DNA from: JAHJQQ01 sp032907525
GTDB taxonomy: Bacteria; Pseudomonadota; Gammaproteobacteria; Thiohalobacterales; Thiohalobacteraceae
Reading direction: 5' to 3'
Length of the DNA: 6,845 bases
NCBI GenBank assembly: GCA_032907525.1
Contig: JAJJPM010000011.1
Coordinates: forward strand, 1 to 6,845
The notes beneath the pieces are model-generated. The model was not told the origin of the DNA. It made no database searches and saw only the letters and a program-made list of their open reading frames with translations. A program made the translations under genes and the position numbers. Shown one piece after another: positions 1 to 5,168 of this stretch. Each line of letters starts with the position of its first letter. The stretch's first letter is position 1.

Positions 1-69
1 CGCGCAGGCCAGGCTCGCCCCGACCAGTCCGCCGCCGCTGATGAGGATGTCGTAGTGGCTGGATGTCAT
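1..69 (-). CDS. ubiH: UbiH-type FAD-dependent monooxygenase, N-terminal fragment
   Basis: Only the first 23 codons are in the window; the gene runs off the left edge. The minus strand reads MTSSHYDILISGGGLVGASL and then ACA. This is the N-terminal beta strand and GxGxxG-type dinucleotide-binding loop (GGGLVG, residues 12-17) of the ubiquinone-synthesis flavin hydroxylases, which bind the ADP part of FAD. The start at 69 has a plausible GAGG four bases upstream. UbiH hydroxylates an octaprenyl-methoxyphenol intermediate of ubiquinone biosynthesis. The fragment alone cannot separate UbiH from its paralogues UbiI and UbiF. The assignment to UbiH rests on its place directly downstream of pepP, as in E. 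coli and Pseudomonas. A 104-base gap holding a repeat separates it from the pepP stop. Confidence 0.8.
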   Translation of the reverse strand, partial: MTSSHYDILISGGGLVGASLACA

Positions 70-127
70 GGGACCTCAGTTCCGTCGAGCATAGTGGAAA
101 GTCAAGTCGCGATGGCCTCGTTGTCGC

Positions 128-207
128 AGATACAAGTTGCAAGATACAAGCAAAAAGCAACCACGTTGCGCCTTTACTTGTATCTTGTATCTTGCGACTT
201 GCAACTG
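128..207. repeat. Inverted pair of 7-base tandem repeats at the pepP 3' end
   Basis: On the plus strand, 128-162 reads as five heptads beginning with AG (agataca, agttgca, agataca, agcaaaa, agcaacc). Positions 176-203 read as four heptads (acttgta, tcttgta, tcttgcg, acttgca). The two halves are inverted copies of each other: 140-150 (caagatacaag) is the exact reverse complement of 177-187, and also of 184-194. A stem of 11 bp with a loop of about 26 bases can therefore form in two registers. No T-run follows either arm, so a standard intrinsic terminator is not supported. The right half lies inside the pepP reading frame and supplies its last codons and stop. The function is unknown. Confidence 0.75.
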
Positions 208-1511
208 CTCTCCGCCATCAGCGCCTCGATCTCCGCCACCGTCTTGGGCACGCCGGCGGTGATGACCTCGCAGCCGTCCTTGGTGACCACCACGTCGTCC
301 TCGATGCGGATGCCGATGTTCCACCACTTCCTGGCGACGCCCTTGCTGCCTTCCGGGATGTACAGGCCGGGCTCCACGGTCAGGACCATGCCGGGCTCGA
401 GCACGCGCCACTCGTCGCCGACCTTGTAGTCGCCGACATCGTGCACGTCCATGCCCAGCCAGTGGCCGGTGCGGTGCATGTAGAAGCGCCGGTAGGCCTG
501 ATCCTTGATCAGCGCGCTCACCCGGCCTTTGAGGAGACCGAGTTCGACCAGCCCTTTGGTCAGCACCTTGACCGCGGCGTCGTGCGGATCGTTCCAGTGG
601 TTGCCGGGCCTGACCTTGGCGATGGCCGCGGCCTGGGCCGCCAGCACCAGCTCGTAGAGCGCGCGCTGCGGCTTGCTGAAGCGGCCGTTGACCGGGAAGG
701 TGCGGGTGATGTCCGAGGCGTAGCAGTCGTATTCGGCGCCGGCGTCGATCAGCAGCAGGTCGCCGTCGTTGAGCTGCATGTCGTTTTCGTTGTAGTGCAG
801 GATGCAGCCGTTGGCGCCGCCGCCGACGATAGGCGAATAGGCGTGATGGCAGTTGTGGCGGCGGAACTCGTGACTGAACTCGGCCTCGACCTCGTATTCC
901 CACATGCCCGGCCGGCAGACCTGCATGGCGCGCCGATGCGCGGCGGCGGCCACCCGGGCGGCGTGCTTCATGGTCCTGATCTCGGCCGCGCTCTTGTACA
1001 GGCGCATGTCGTGCAGCAGATGTTCCAGCGAGACGAACTCGCCCGGGGTGCGCTGGCCCGAGCGCGCGCCCTCGCGGATGCGGTTCACCCAGGCGATGAC
1101 GTGGGCGTCGAAGTCCGGATGCACGCCCATGGTGTAGAAGACGCGTTCGCGCCCTTCGATCAGGCCGGGCAGGATGTCGTCGATGTCGCCGATGGGGAAG
1201 GCATCGTCGGCGCCGTAGCGTGCGCAGGCGCCCTCGGGGCCGGCACGGCGCCCGGTCCAGGTCTCGCGCTCGGGATCGCGGTCGCGCACGAACAGGATGG
1301 TCTCGCCGTGCTTGCGGCCCGGCACCAGCACCAGCACGGCCTCCGGCTCCGGAAAGCCGGTCAGATAATAGAAATCGCTGTCGGGCCGGAAGGGATACTC
1401 GGCGTCGCGGTTGCGGATCTTCTCCAACGCCGTGGGCAGGATGGCGATGGAATCATGCCCCATCATGCGCATGAGCTGCCTGCGGCGGCGGGCGAATTCG
1501 GTGGTCTTCAT
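174..1511 (-). CDS. pepP: Xaa-Pro aminopeptidase (aminopeptidase P)
   Basis: A 445-residue protein close in length to E. coli PepP (441). PepP is a cytoplasmic dinuclear metallopeptidase that removes the N-terminal residue from peptides with proline in second position. The N-terminal domain (about residues 1-170) includes the typical FRPDSDFYYLTGF stretch at 41-53. The C-terminal pita-bread catalytic domain shows all five expected metal ligands: Asp256 (LLIDAG), Asp267 (ASDITRTFP), His350 (HRTGHWLGMDVHD), Glu380 (TVEPGLY) and Glu404 (IRIEDD). The start is supported by alignment of MKTTEFARRRRQLM with the family and by GGAG four bases upstream. It lies between ygfB and ubiH, as in E. coli. The oddity is its end: the last 11 residues (SSCKSQDTRYK) are encoded by the 7-base repeat at 176-207, so the tail appears to be repeat-derived and is probably not needed for catalysis. 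Confidence 0.97.
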   Translation of the reverse strand: MKTTEFARRRRQLMRMMGHDSIAILPTALEKIRNRDAEYPFRPDSDFYYLTGFPEPEAVLVLVPGRKHGETILFVRDRDPERETWTGRRAGPEGACARYGADDAFPIGDIDDILPGLIEGRERVFYTMGVHPDFDAHVIAWVNRIREGARSGQRTPGEFVSLEHLLHDMRLYKSAAEIRTMKHAARVAAAAHRRAMQVCRPGMWEYEVEAEFSHEFRRHNCHHAYSPIVGGGANGCILHYNENDMQLNDGDLLLIDAGAEYDCYASDITRTFPVNGRFSKPQRALYELVLAAQAAAIAKVRPGNHWNDPHDAAVKVLTKGLVELGLLKGRVSALIKDQAYRRFYMHRTGHWLGMDVHDVGDYKVGDEWRVLEPGMVLTVEPGLYIPEGSKGVARKWWNIGIRIEDDVVVTKDGCEVITAGVPKTVAEIEALMAESSCKSQDTRYK

Positions 1512-1595
1512 GAGGCTCCGGTCGGGGCTGTCGGCATGCGCTGAAGAATATCGCGGCCGGAAAATTTTTTCGCCCCCGGGTGAAGGGCCGGATGG

Positions 1596-1738
1596 CCACG
1601 AAATCCACGAAACCCACGAAAGATCTCAAGGCGAAAACCCAGCCACGGAAAACACGGACGGGTCGAGGGTTACAACCCCCAGGCCGGAGAGGCAGATTTC
1701 TCGTCTCATGACTTTCGTGGATTTCGTGGGTTTCGTGG
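1596..1738. repeat. 9-base repeat set A/A' (CCACGAAAn), inverted
   Basis: Arm A at 1596-1622 is three perfect 9-base units: ccacgaaat, ccacgaaac, ccacgaaag. Arm A' at 1712-1738 is ctttcgtgg, atttcgtgg, gtttcgtgg, the inverted form of three such units. The two 27-base arms are reverse complements except at two positions, because the first two units are swapped. The 89 bases between them contain arm B of the second set. A transcript could form a long stem here. No T-run follows the arms. Confidence 0.85.
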
Positions 1739-1777
1739 CAAAAAGGGTTTCGTCCGTGCTTTCCGTGTTTTCCATGG
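1643..1777. repeat. 9-base repeat set B/B' (CACGGA type), inverted and interleaved with A
   Basis: Arm B at 1643-1660 is two 9-base units (ccacggaaa, acacggacg). Arm B' at 1751-1777 is three units in inverted orientation (cgtccgtgc, tttccgtgt, tttccatgg). Reverse-complemented, B' matches B apart from one C/T change and one extra unit. The units resemble those of set A (CCACGAAA versus CCACGGAA), which suggests a common origin. The order along the DNA is A-B-A'-B', so pairing of both sets at once would have pseudoknot topology. The last unit of B' ends 12 bases from the ygfB stop. Confidence 0.8.
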
Positions 1778-1788
1778 CTGCCTTATTG

Positions 1789-2352
1789 TCATTGCAGCCG
1801 CGGCGCCGCTCCGGTCGGCTGGAGCTCGTCGTTGATGAGCAGGACGCCGACGCGCACGTATTCGATGATCTGGGCCAACGCGTCCTCGTCCTCCTCGTCG
1901 CCGGCTTCGACATCGAAGCCGGCGCGGGAAATCTCCGTGAAATCGCGTATCAGTTCGGCGACGTCGTCGGGGAGCGGCGTGTCCTGGACGATGCCGCCCG
2001 CAGCGAGGCCGAGCAGGAAGCCCTGGCACCACTCGCCCAGGGCGGCGATGCGATCGGCCAGCGGCTCGCTGTCGGCGGGCAGGAGCAGGTCCATGCCCAG
2101 GACGGGGTCGTTCAGGGCGGGGACGGTCCAGTCGGCCAGCGCCTGGACGGCGGCGCGGCCCTGTTGCACCGACACGTTCTGCGGATCCGCATCCTCGAAG
2201 ACCTGGGCCAGCCACAGCCCTTCGTCCACGCGCCCGGCGGAACACCACAGGCCGCACAGCAGACCATGCACCTCGGCCGCGCCCGCCGCCGCGTCGGCAC
2301 GGGCAAGCACCTGATCGAGTTCGAGGAAATCGGGATGACGGGGCTGCGGCAT
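1789..2352 (-). CDS. ygfB: YgfB/UPF0149 family protein
   Basis: A 187-residue protein, close to the roughly 190 of E. coli YgfB. The sequence is helical and acidic, with family-typical stretches: EVHGLLCGLWC (27-37), LGEWCQGFLLGLA (105-117), and the C-terminal YVRVGVLLINDEL (165-177). The start at 2352 gives MPQPRHPDFLELDQVL, which fits the family N-terminus. An open frame continues upstream to 2766, but that extension runs antisense to the divergent gene and is not credible. The Shine-Dalgarno signal is weak. The molecular activity of the family is not settled. In Pseudomonas aeruginosa YgfB has been linked to beta-lactam resistance through control of an anhydro-muramyl amidase gene, and I cannot say this applies here. 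It is the first gene of the minus-strand ygfB-pepP-ubiH group. Confidence 0.92.
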   Translation of the reverse strand: MPQPRHPDFLELDQVLARADAAAGAAEVHGLLCGLWCSAGRVDEGLWLAQVFEDADPQNVSVQQGRAAVQALADWTVPALNDPVLGMDLLLPADSEPLADRIAALGEWCQGFLLGLAAGGIVQDTPLPDDVAELIRDFTEISRAGFDVEAGDEEDEDALAQIIEYVRVGVLLINDELQPTGAAPRLQ

Positions 2353-2541
2353 AAGAGCTTGCTCGGTGGGCGGCACAATCCGCGCCGGGGCGGTGCGCCG
2401 GGACATATATATGGATGGCGGGCCGGGGGCTCCCCGACGAGGTTCGGTGAACCACGGCGATTCGAAGGCCGCGATTATGCCACAGCCGCCGCCCGGGGGC
2501 GGGAGATTGACCGGCCCTGCCCCCGGCACTATAGTGGCCGC
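2353..2541. other. Divergent promoter region between ygfB and the zapA group
   Basis: The 189-base non-coding gap sits between divergent genes and must hold control sites for both directions. The plus-strand promoter is clear and is listed separately. For the minus strand, an AT island (acatatatatgg, 2403-2414) about 50-60 bases before the ygfB start and a CATAAT box near 2475-2480 are possible -10 elements. Neither has a good -35. Unlike the other gaps it carries no periodic repeat. Confidence 0.5.
2507..2535 (+). promoter_or_regulatory. Sigma70-type promoter of the coiled-coil/zapA group
   Basis: TTGACC at 2507-2512 and TATAGT at 2530-2535 are separated by exactly 17 bases; each hexamer matches its consensus at five of six positions. 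Transcription should start about seven bases after the -10, at roughly 2541-2543. That places the start at or within a base of the ATG at 2542, so the first gene would be translated from a leaderless mRNA. Confidence 0.7.
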
Positions 2542-2775
2542 ATGCTGAAAACGAGCCCACAACAAGCGATAGATCAGGATCTTAAACGTCTGGAGTATCG
2601 CATCGAGGAACTCATCCGCAGCGTCGAGCGGCTGAAGGAGGAGAACCGTTCGCTGCGGGCGCAGCAGGAGACCATGACCGCCGAGCGCGCCCAGCTCATC
2701 GAACGCAACGAACTGGCCCGCTCCCGTGTGGAAGCCATGATCAACCGCCTCAAGGCGATGGAGCACAGCGCATGA
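2542..2775 (+). CDS. Small ZapB-like coiled-coil protein (TIGR02449 type)
   Basis: A 77-residue, highly charged protein, almost entirely predictable as one helix. From about residue 12 to the end it has heptad-like spacing of Leu/Ile among Glu, Arg and Lys (LKRLEYRIEELIRSVERLKE, residues 14-33). The conserved C-terminal block is AQLIERNELARSRVEAMINR (50-69) followed by LKAME. This matches my memory of the small TIGR02449 family found directly before zapA in gammaproteobacteria. By analogy with ZapB it may join the Z-ring/ZapA assembly at midcell, but that role is inferred from shape and neighbour only. The start is the only ATG near the N-terminus. No Shine-Dalgarno precedes it (cactatagtggccgc), consistent with a leaderless message. 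Its stop overlaps the zapA start (ATGA), indicating translational coupling. Confidence 0.88.
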   Translation: MLKTSPQQAIDQDLKRLEYRIEELIRSVERLKEENRSLRAQQETMTAERAQLIERNELARSRVEAMINRLKAMEHSA

Positions 2776-3086
2776 GCAAGGCGCCGAAGCCGGTGTCCGT
2801 GCACATCCTGGACAAGGAATTCCTGGTCACCTGCCCCGAGGACGAGCGCGACGATCTCATGGCGTCCGCCGAGCTGCTCAATTCCAAGATGCGCGAGATC
2901 CGCGACTCCGGCAAGGTCGTCGGCCTGGACCGGATCGCCGTCATCGCCGCGCTCAACATGGCCAACGAACTGCTCGAACTGCGGTCCCGCAAGCAGGACG
3001 TCCAGCAGTCGGTCGGCGCCCGCATCCGTTCCCTGCAGGAGAAGATCGAGCTGGCGCTCAACAAGGGCAATCAGCTCGAACTGTAA
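2772..3086 (+). CDS. zapA: Cell division protein ZapA
   Basis: A 104-residue protein, close to E. coli ZapA (109). ZapA binds FtsZ and cross-links protofilaments in the cytoplasmic Z-ring. The N-terminal globular part shows the family signature VSVHILDKEFLVTCPEDERD (8-27), then a helix with LMASAELLNSKMREIRD. RIAVIAALNMANELLELR (54-71) leads into a C-terminal coiled coil ending ELALNKGNQLEL. The start overlaps the upstream coiled-coil gene by four bases, and GGAG lies nine bases upstream inside that gene, so the two are probably translated together. The 6S RNA gene follows 40 bases after the stop, the standard arrangement. Confidence 0.97.
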   Translation: MSKAPKPVSVHILDKEFLVTCPEDERDDLMASAELLNSKMREIRDSGKVVGLDRIAVIAALNMANELLELRSRKQDVQQSVGARIRSLQEKIELALNKGNQLEL

Positions 3087-3113
3087 AATCCCCGCCCGCG
3101 GTACGCTCTGGGG

Positions 3114-3119
3114 TATAAT
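3114..3119 (+). promoter_or_regulatory. -10 box of the 6S RNA promoter
   Basis: A perfect TATAAT lies eight bases before the inferred 6S 5' end at 3127, in the 40-base gap after zapA. The position 17 bases upstream (CCCGCC, 3091-3096) does not resemble a -35. The promoter therefore seems to depend on its -10 and perhaps an activator. Some 6S may also come from zapA read-through followed by processing. Confidence 0.7.
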
Positions 3120-3126
3120 CCGTCCC

Positions 3127-3321
3127 GAGGCATTCCCTGCCCTGCATGTTAGCGGCTTGCTACATTCTTGAGCCTACATTCATCGACCCCGGGGGCTTGG
3201 CTTGCGGCGTCGGTGTGCATGCCCGCCTTCGCAGCGGTAAGCCTGAAGATGCCGCCATCGCTCCCACATGGACCCAGGGTTCAAGGTCGAGGGCCGCGAC
3301 GGCAGATGCGGGGGGTGCCTC
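3127..3321 (+). ncRNA. ssrS: 6S RNA
   Basis: 6S RNA is a roughly 185-200 base regulatory RNA that mimics an open promoter and holds sigma70-RNA polymerase in stationary phase. Ends were set by the closing stem: GAGGCA at 3127-3132 pairs with TGCCTC at 3316-3321, extended by CCC/GGG and CTGCC/GGCAG (3137-3141 with 3301-3305). Internal stretches match the E. coli RNA as I remember it: gtgtgcatgcccg near 3211, the gtaagcctgaa segment near 3237, and gacccagggttcaaggtcg near 3271, compared with gaaccaagggttcaaggg in E. coli. The position between zapA and ygfA is the conserved ssrS locus. Exact ends are uncertain by a few bases. Small open frames crossing this region are not genes. Confidence 0.93.
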
Positions 3322-3357
3322 TCTTCTCTTTCCCGATCCATCAGCCCGTGCGCATCC

Positions 3358-3993
3358 ATGACCCGGCCACCCGACGCCCCGTCAGCGGCTGACCGCAGCG
3401 CCCTGCGCGCCGCGCTGCGCCAGGCCCGCCGGGCGCTCTCGCCGGCCGAGCATGCCCGTCACGCCGACCGCTGCACCCGCCTGCTCACCGGCCTGAACGC
3501 CTTCCGCAACGCACGGCGCATCGCCGTCTATCTGCCCGCCGACGGCGAGATGGACACCGCGCCGCTCGTTGCCCGCGCGCGCGCGATGGGCAAGACGCTC
3601 TACCTCCCCGTCCTGCTCCCGCACGGCGACAGCCGCCTGTGGTTCGCGCGCTACGATGCCGACGAGCCGCTCGTCGACAACCGCTTCGGCATTCCCGAAC
3701 CCGCACGCGCCGCCCGTACCCGCGTCTCCCCTCTGGCCCTCGATCTGGTGCTGACGCCGCTGGTCGCCTTCGATCCGCAGGGGCACCGGCTCGGCATGGG
3801 CGGCGGCTTCTACGACCGCAGCTTCGCCTATCTGCTGCGCCACACCCGCTGGCTGCGGCCGCGGCTCATCGGCCTGGCCCACGACTTCCAGTGCCGGCCC
3901 CACCTGCCGCATCGGCCCTGGGACGTGCCGCTGCACGCGGTCGTCACGGAGAAGGCGGTGTACACCTGCGCACAGGAATCCCGTCGCGGTTGA
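3358..3993 (+). CDS. ygfA: 5-formyltetrahydrofolate cyclo-ligase (Fau/YgfA)
   Basis: A 211-residue cytoplasmic enzyme that converts 5-formyltetrahydrofolate to 5,10-methenyltetrahydrofolate using ATP, clearing an inhibitory folate. The N-terminal helix SALRAALRQARRALSP (14-29) has the family pattern of basic residues. IAVYLPADGEMDTAPL (55-70) follows. The diagnostic loop is GHRLGMGGGFYDR (142-154), and the C-terminal block is WDVPLHAVVTEKAVY (188-202). An upstream frame extension to 3268 lies inside 6S RNA, so the ATG at 3358, 37 bases past the RNA, is preferred. No clear Shine-Dalgarno precedes it. It is likely co-transcribed with ssrS, as in E. coli. The last codons overlap a small hairpin. 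Confidence 0.95.
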   Translation: MTRPPDAPSAADRSALRAALRQARRALSPAEHARHADRCTRLLTGLNAFRNARRIAVYLPADGEMDTAPLVARARAMGKTLYLPVLLPHGDSRLWFARYDADEPLVDNRFGIPEPARAARTRVSPLALDLVLTPLVAFDPQGHRLGMGGGFYDRSFAYLLRHTRWLRPRLIGLAHDFQCRPHLPHRPWDVPLHAVVTEKAVYTCAQESRRG

Positions 3994-4006
3994 CACCCGC
4001 CGCGAC
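3983..4006 (+). other. Small hairpin across the ygfA stop
   Basis: GTCGCGG at 3983-3989 pairs perfectly with CCGCGAC at 4000-4006 around a 10-base loop that contains the ygfA TGA. There is no T-run after it, so it is not a standard terminator. It may modestly protect or separate the ygfA and EVE parts of the message. Confidence 0.4.
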
Positions 4007-4021
4007 ACCGCCACACTGTCC

Positions 4022-4042
4022 CCCGAATCCCGAATCCCGAGA
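4022..4042. repeat. 7-base repeat (CCCGAAT) just before the EVE gene
   Basis: Three heptads in a row: cccgaat, cccgaat, cccgaga, ending six bases before the EVE start codon. The same GAATCCCG core occurs once at 3976-3983 in the end of ygfA. A further single copy (cccgaatcccgg) lies at 5232-5243 beside the ilvA stop. The repeat occupies the place where a ribosome binding site would sit; the only candidate there is GAGAG inside the last unit. Confidence 0.65.
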
Positions 4043-4048
4043 GCCCCC

Positions 4049-4507
4049 ATGAACTACTGGCTGATGAAATCCGAGCCCGATGTCTTCGGCATCGACCATC
4101 TGCGCAAGCGTCCCCGGCAGACCGAACACTGGGACGGGGTTCGCAATTACCAGGCCCGCAACATGATGCGCGACCAGATGCGGCCGGGGGATCTGGCCTT
4201 CTTCTACCACTCCAACTGCGACGAACCCGGCATCGTCGGGATCGTGAAGATCGTCCGCGGCGGCTACCCGGACCACACGGCACAGGATCCCGAGAGCAGG
4301 TACTACGACCCGAAGAGCACACCGGACAACCCGCGCTGGTACATGGTCGACGTCGCCTTCGAACGCAAACTCAAGCGCACCATCACCCTCGCCGAGCTGA
4401 AGGACCGTCCCGAGCTGGCCGAGCTGGCACTGGTGCGGCGCGGCAACCGCCTGTCGGTCATGCCGGTCACCAAGGCGCAGTGGGACTTCATTCTGAGCCT
4501 GGAATAA
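4049..4507 (+). CDS. EVE-domain protein (thymocyte nuclear protein 1-like)
   Basis: A 152-residue single-domain protein. EVE domains belong to the PUA-like fold and are thought to bind modified bases in RNA or DNA; the true ligand in bacteria of this subgroup is not established. Visible hallmarks are the N-terminal MNYWLMKSEPDVFGIDHL, then WDGVRNYQARNMMRD (28-42), MRPGDLAFFYHSNCDEPGIV (44-63), the DPKSTPDNPRWYMVDV segment (87-102), and the C-terminal GNRLSVMPVTKAQWDFIL. The first residues fit the family start exactly. A weak GAGAG is the only ribosome-binding candidate. The gene follows ygfA by 55 bases on the same strand, so it probably shares the ssrS-ygfA transcript, as in pseudomonads. 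No restriction or McrBC-type partner is present, so a defence role is not suggested. Confidence 0.93.
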   Translation: MNYWLMKSEPDVFGIDHLRKRPRQTEHWDGVRNYQARNMMRDQMRPGDLAFFYHSNCDEPGIVGIVKIVRGGYPDHTAQDPESRYYDPKSTPDNPRWYMVDVAFERKLKRTITLAELKDRPELAELALVRRGNRLSVMPVTKAQWDFILSLE

Positions 4508-4531
4508 AGGCGTTTCCTCGCCCTCCTGCGC

Positions 4532-4796
4532 GTTCGACCTGTAAGAGATTCCTTACACCGCACGACATCCACACACGTCGCCCCCCCGCATCGCGGGGAC
4601 ACGGACGCCAGCGCGCTCGCGCAGCATGCGATGCAATGCGCACCCGGTGGACGGTACTGCATCGTGCACGACGGACACGCATCGACAGACTTCGCGCCGC
4701 TCCGACGAGCCGTCCACGGCGCCTGACCGCCGCTCGCCCCTCTACAGGTTGTCGGCAAAAACTTCAACAAAAAACTGGCATTTTGGTTCGACCTGT
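4532..4796 (+). repeat. 11-base direct repeat GTTCGACCTGT flanking the gap
   Basis: GTTCGACCTGT occurs at 4532-4542 and again, identically, at 4786-4796; the span given covers both copies. The second copy lies between the -35 and -10 of the H1-like promoter. The first copy overlaps the start of the palindrome at 4540. It could be a regulator site or chance; neither can be shown here. Confidence 0.45.
4540..4557. promoter_or_regulatory. Palindrome TGTAAG-N6-CTTACA, possible operator
   Basis: TGTAAG at 4540-4545 is the exact reverse complement of CTTACA at 4552-4557, with six bases between. The 18-base dyad has the size and symmetry of a dimeric regulator site. It lies 32 bases after the EVE stop and about 235 bases before the H1-like promoter. 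I do not recognise the cognate regulator with any confidence. As an RNA hairpin it would be weak and lacks a T-run. Confidence 0.4.
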
Positions 4797-4803
4797 TTAT
4801 ACT
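4775..4803 (+). promoter_or_regulatory. Promoter of the H1-like gene
   Basis: CTGGCA at 4775-4780 (four of six consensus bases) and TATACT at 4798-4803 (five of six) are 17 bases apart. Transcription would begin near 4810, giving a leader of about 34 bases. The surroundings are AT-rich relative to the window. A sigma54 reading was considered and does not fit. Confidence 0.65.
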
Positions 4804-4829
4804 CAGTTGCGGACCCCTGTTAACAACTT

Positions 4830-4835
4830 GGAGGA
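4830..4835 (+). promoter_or_regulatory. Strong ribosome binding site of the H1-like gene
   Basis: GGAGGA ends eight bases before the ATG at 4844. It is the best Shine-Dalgarno sequence in the window, suggesting high expression, and it fixes the start codon. Confidence 0.85.
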
Positions 4836-4843
4836 ATACCCAG

Positions 4844-5149
4844 ATGGCCACTCGTAAGAAAGCCGCTTCCAAGAAGAAAACGACCACGAAGAAGAAGGTC
4901 GTCGCAAAGAAGAAGGTAGCCACGAAGAAGAAGGTCGCAGCCAAGAAGAAGGTTGCGAAGAAGAAGGTAGCCAAGAAAAAGGCCGGCAAGAAAAAAGCCG
5001 CCAAGAAGAAAGTCGCCAAGAAGCGCGTAGCCAAGAAGAAGGCGGGTAAGAAGAAGGCCGCCAAGAAAAAGGTTGCGAAGAAGAAGGGCGGCAAGAAGAA
5101 GGCTGCCAAGAAGCGCGTAGCCAAGAAGAAGACGGTGGCGATGGCGTAA
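4844..5149 (+). CDS. Histone H1-like lysine-rich DNA-binding protein
   Basis: A 101-residue protein with 51 lysines, three arginines and no acidic or aromatic residues. It is built of KKK or KKR triplets (17 in all) separated by short Ala/Val/Gly/Thr spacers. The first part (about residues 10-36) has three-residue spacers, giving period 6 (KKKTTT, KKKVVA, KKKVAT, KKKVAA). The rest has two-residue spacers, giving period 5 (VAKKK, AGKKK, AAKKK). It ends TVAMA. This composition is like the C-terminal tail of eukaryotic H1 and bacterial H1-like proteins, which neutralise and compact DNA; some also bind RNA. There is no globular domain. It has its own promoter, a strong ribosome site and a terminator, so it is a single-gene unit, probably abundant. 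The DNA is itself repetitive (aagaagaag), so length variation between strains is likely. Long open frames on the other strand are Leu/Phe-rich shadows of these codons. Confidence 0.88.
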   Translation: MATRKKAASKKKTTTKKKVVAKKKVATKKKVAAKKKVAKKKVAKKKAGKKKAAKKKVAKKRVAKKKAGKKKAAKKKVAKKKGGKKKAAKKRVAKKKTVAMA

Positions 5150-5168
5150 GCCGCACCGCCTTCCAGGC

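Larger units (their letters stand above)
1512..1788. other. ygfB-pepP intergenic region, filled with 9-base repeats
   Basis: This 277-base gap separates ygfB from pepP, genes that are usually much closer. No convincing coding sequence is present. It holds the two interleaved 9-base repeat sets listed separately, a small GGGTT/AACCC hairpin near 1667-1678, and an AT-rich run (gaaaattttttc) near 1560-1571. The last could help a minus-strand promoter for pepP. A possible but weak minus-strand -10 (TATTCT) lies near 1545-1550, without a good -35. The gap therefore looks like repeat-driven expansion of an operon junction. Whether pepP and ubiH are still co-transcribed with ygfB cannot be decided from the sequence. 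Confidence 0.6.
4508..4843. other. Gene-free 336-base region before the H1-like gene
   Basis: No credible gene or known RNA was recognised. Small open frames here lack ribosome sites and family resemblance. It holds a palindrome at 4540-4557, an 11-base direct repeat (4532-4542 and 4786-4796), a GC hairpin at 4584-4598 (CCCCGC-ATC-GCGGGG, no T-run), and a 7-bp inverted pair CGATGCA/TGCATCG at 4629-4635 and 4658-4664. The H1-like promoter follows. Base composition shifts from GC-rich to AT-rich after about 4755. The length and structure leave room for an unannotated small RNA, but nothing proves one. Confidence 0.5.

Noticed and set aside
128..207. Intrinsic terminator for pepP
   Set aside because: A stem can form but it is AT-rich and no T-run follows on the minus strand.
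63..1544. Long plus-strand open frame of 493 codons antisense to pepP
   Set aside because: It mirrors pepP, which has all catalytic residues. The translation is Val/Ala/His-rich with no family resemblance, a typical shadow frame in GC-rich DNA.
1596..1777. CRISPR array
   Set aside because: Units are 9 bases, contiguous and without unique spacers of constant length, and there are no cas genes.
1411..2541. Long N-terminal extension of the small coiled-coil gene back to 1411
   Set aside because: It runs antisense to ygfB and through the 9-base repeats, and the promoter at 2507-2535 lies inside it.
4049..4507. EVE protein as part of a defence island
   Set aside because: The neighbours are ygfA and housekeeping genes in a conserved order, with no restriction or methylation genes.
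4775..4803. Sigma54 promoter at tggcattttggttcg
   Set aside because: The GG at 4777-4778 has no GC at the required distance; the sigma70 reading with 17-base spacing fits better.
4303..5124. Minus-strand Leu/Phe-rich frame resembling a membrane protein
   Set aside because: Its hydrophobic runs are the complement of the lysine codons of the H1-like gene (CTT, TTC). No ribosome site or family match was seen.
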